From contig CAVZTX010000008.1 in assembly GCA_963778375.1 (NCBI GenBank), forward strand, positions 62,001 through 126,000: a DNA stretch of 64,000 nt, given 5' to 3'. This document shows positions 62,871-64,000 of this stretch, piece after piece (positions within the stretch are counted from its first letter, which is position 1; each line of letters opens with the position of its first letter). The notes under the pieces are model-generated. The model was not told the origin of the DNA and did no database searches. It worked only from the letters and a program-made list of their open reading frames with translations. The translations under genes were made by a program, and so were the position numbers. The DNA comes from CAVZTX01 sp963778375 (GTDB taxonomy: Bacteria > Chloroflexota > Ktedonobacteria > Ktedonobacterales > Ktedonobacteraceae).

Positions 62871-64000
62871 CTAGAAGACCAGCACGTACCCACCATGATC
62901 CTCATAGCTGGTGATGCTCGGTCCCCAATTCGCACCGTCCCACCACTGATGATAGACCGCATGGTCGCTGCCTACCACAAACACATCCAGACGATTGGCT
63001 GACCACGATACCACTGAGGGAGTCGTAATCACAACCCCACCATGATACTCATAGCTCGTCTGGCTCGGTCCCCAGTTCGCGCCATCCCAATATTGATGAT
63101 AGAGAGCATGGTCGCTTCCCACTACGAACAGATCGATGCGATTGGCTGACCAGGAGACAGCCGAAATGTTGGAGGTGACATACCCACCATGATACTCATA
63201 GCTCGTCAGGCCTGGCCCCCAATTCGCACCGTCCCAATATTGATGATAGACTGCGTGATCGCTTCCTACCACAAACAGATCGATGCGATTAGACCCCCAT
63301 GAGACAGCCGAAACATCTGAAACCGAGTATCCTCCATGACCTTCATAGCTCGTCAGACTCGGTCCCCAATTGGAGCCATCCCACCACTGATGATAGACCG
63401 CGTGGTCACTTCCCACTACGAATACATCCAGACGATTGGCTGACCAGGACACCGCTGTGGGATTACCCAGCACATAGCCGCCATGATCCTCGTACGTCGT
63501 CAAGCTCGGTCCCCATTGATGGCCGTTCCACCATTGGTGATACAGCGCGTGATCGCTGCCCACTACGAACAGATCAATGCGGTTGTGCGCCCAGGAAACC
63601 GCGGAGATGTTGGAGATGACATAGCCACCATGATTCTCCCAGCCACTCCATTGATGGCCATTCCACCACTTGTGATAGACGGCATGGTTACTGCCCACCA
63701 CAAACAGGTCAATGCGATTGGGTCCCCAGGACACCGCTGTGACATTGGAGATGGCATATCCTCCAAGATCCTCATAGCTCGTGGTACTGGGATTCCAGCT
63801 TGAGCCATTCCACCATTGATGATAGACCGCGTGATCGCTGCCCACCACAAAAGTGTCAATGCGGTTAGGTGCCCAAGAAACACTCGCTACAGCCGAGGTC
63901 TGGCTCTGACCATTCCCTTGTGGTACCGCTTTCTGTGAAGATGCGGCTTGAGCCGGTAGACCGAACTGAGCAACTGCAAACGCTATGAAAAGTAGACACA
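62871..64000 (-). CDS. Secreted seven-bladed PLL-type propeller lectin (5' end outside window)
   Basis: The frame is open to the right edge and reads LLFIAFAVAQFGLPAQAA, the end of a signal peptide with an AxA-type site, so only the first few residues are missing. Seven repeats of about 48 residues follow. Each has VSW, NRIDLFVVGSDHAVYHQ, a WWDG/YWDG loop, NWGPS and YExHGG. This is the pattern of the PLL/fucose-binding lectin family (DUF346), seven-bladed propellers that bind fucose or related sugars. The mature protein is almost nothing but the propeller. It converges on the BACON-repeat gene. Confidence 0.87.
   Translation of the reverse strand, partial: CLLFIAFAVAQFGLPAQAASSQKAVPQGNGQSQTSAVASVSWAPNRIDTFVVGSDHAVYHQWWNGSSWNPSTTSYEDLGGYAISNVTAVSWGPNRIDLFVVGSNHAVYHKWWNGHQWSGWENHGGYVISNISAVSWAHNRIDLFVVGSDHALYHQWWNGHQWGPSLTTYEDHGGYVLGNPTAVSWSANRLDVFVVGSDHAVYHQWWDGSNWGPSLTSYEGHGGYSVSDVSAVSWGSNRIDLFVVGSDHAVYHQYWDGANWGPGLTSYEYHGGYVTSNISAVSWSANRIDLFVVGSDHALYHQYWDGANWGPSQTSYEYHGGVVITTPSVVSWSANRLDVFVVGSDHAVYHQWWDGANWGPSITSYEDHGGYVLVF

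Overview
The window reads as a chromosomal segment of a filamentous, GC-moderate Chloroflexota of the Ktedonobacteria type. This is inferred from gene content, not from a marker gene. The signs are NB-ARC/TPR STAND proteins, a seven-bladed PLL-type lectin, BACON-repeat surface protein, an archaeal-like COG2521 methyltransferase, a cytochrome c System II protein (CcsB), ROK and degenerate-kinase proteins, and a housekeeping sigma-70 factor. No tRNA, rRNA, CRISPR array, insertion sequence or replication origin was seen.

Layout. 0-9 kb: a DNA-repair pair (SbcC/Rad50-type ATPase and NurA), CpXC protein, MoaB/Mog, a WD40 propeller, divergent dut-dnaJ, a DedA membrane protein and the major sigma factor with a bidirectional terminator. 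9-13.9 kb: two tandem RelA/SpoT homologues on the minus strand; one has an intact HD hydrolase domain (and a 1-nt frameshift near its N-terminus), the other has a destroyed hydrolase site. 13.9-20.7 kb: an AT- and purine-rich graveyard with two convergent, decayed STAND NTPase-TPR genes and a polypurine tract. 20.9-30 kb: zinc-ribbon protein with a long structured leader, tgt, lipoate/octanoate transferase, GlcG-like protein, DAHP synthase, ANTAR response regulator, RicT-like PSP1 protein and an SPFH protein. 30-44.7 kb: dynamin-like GTPase, hydrolase, HIT, HxlR, an operon of two HtrA-like proteases with a degenerate LuxR regulator and an MFS exporter, ROK protein, pseudokinase, isoaspartyl peptidase and an MFS transporter. 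44.7-53.5 kb: CoA-transferase, M20 peptidase, Rpn-like nuclease, aminotransferase, methyltransferase, PadR, CcsB and a SprT-like protease. 53.5-58.6 kb: a tight five-gene operon (MaoC hydratase, acyl-CoA ligase, R2lox-like oxidase, stand-alone RAM domain, TPP enzyme). 58.6-64 kb: a membrane-anchored BACON-repeat protein and a secreted PLL-type lectin that runs off the right edge.

The strongest unexpected signal is a complete transcription-attenuation leader before the DAHP synthase gene: a consensus promoter, a 20-codon leader peptide with Phe-Ser-Phe-Tyr-Tyr-Trp-Phe, a 17-bp hairpin and an intrinsic terminator. It would let all three aromatic amino acids control the first step of their common pathway. 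The second is the R2lox-like oxidase embedded in an acyl-CoA operon, which hints at a fatty-acyl substrate for an enzyme class whose substrate is unknown, although one metal-ligand position is Lys here.

At least six otherwise complete genes are each broken by a single base, mostly one extra base in or beside a short homopolymer. This looks more like sequence error than biology, and several entries below are therefore described as one gene with a frameshift.
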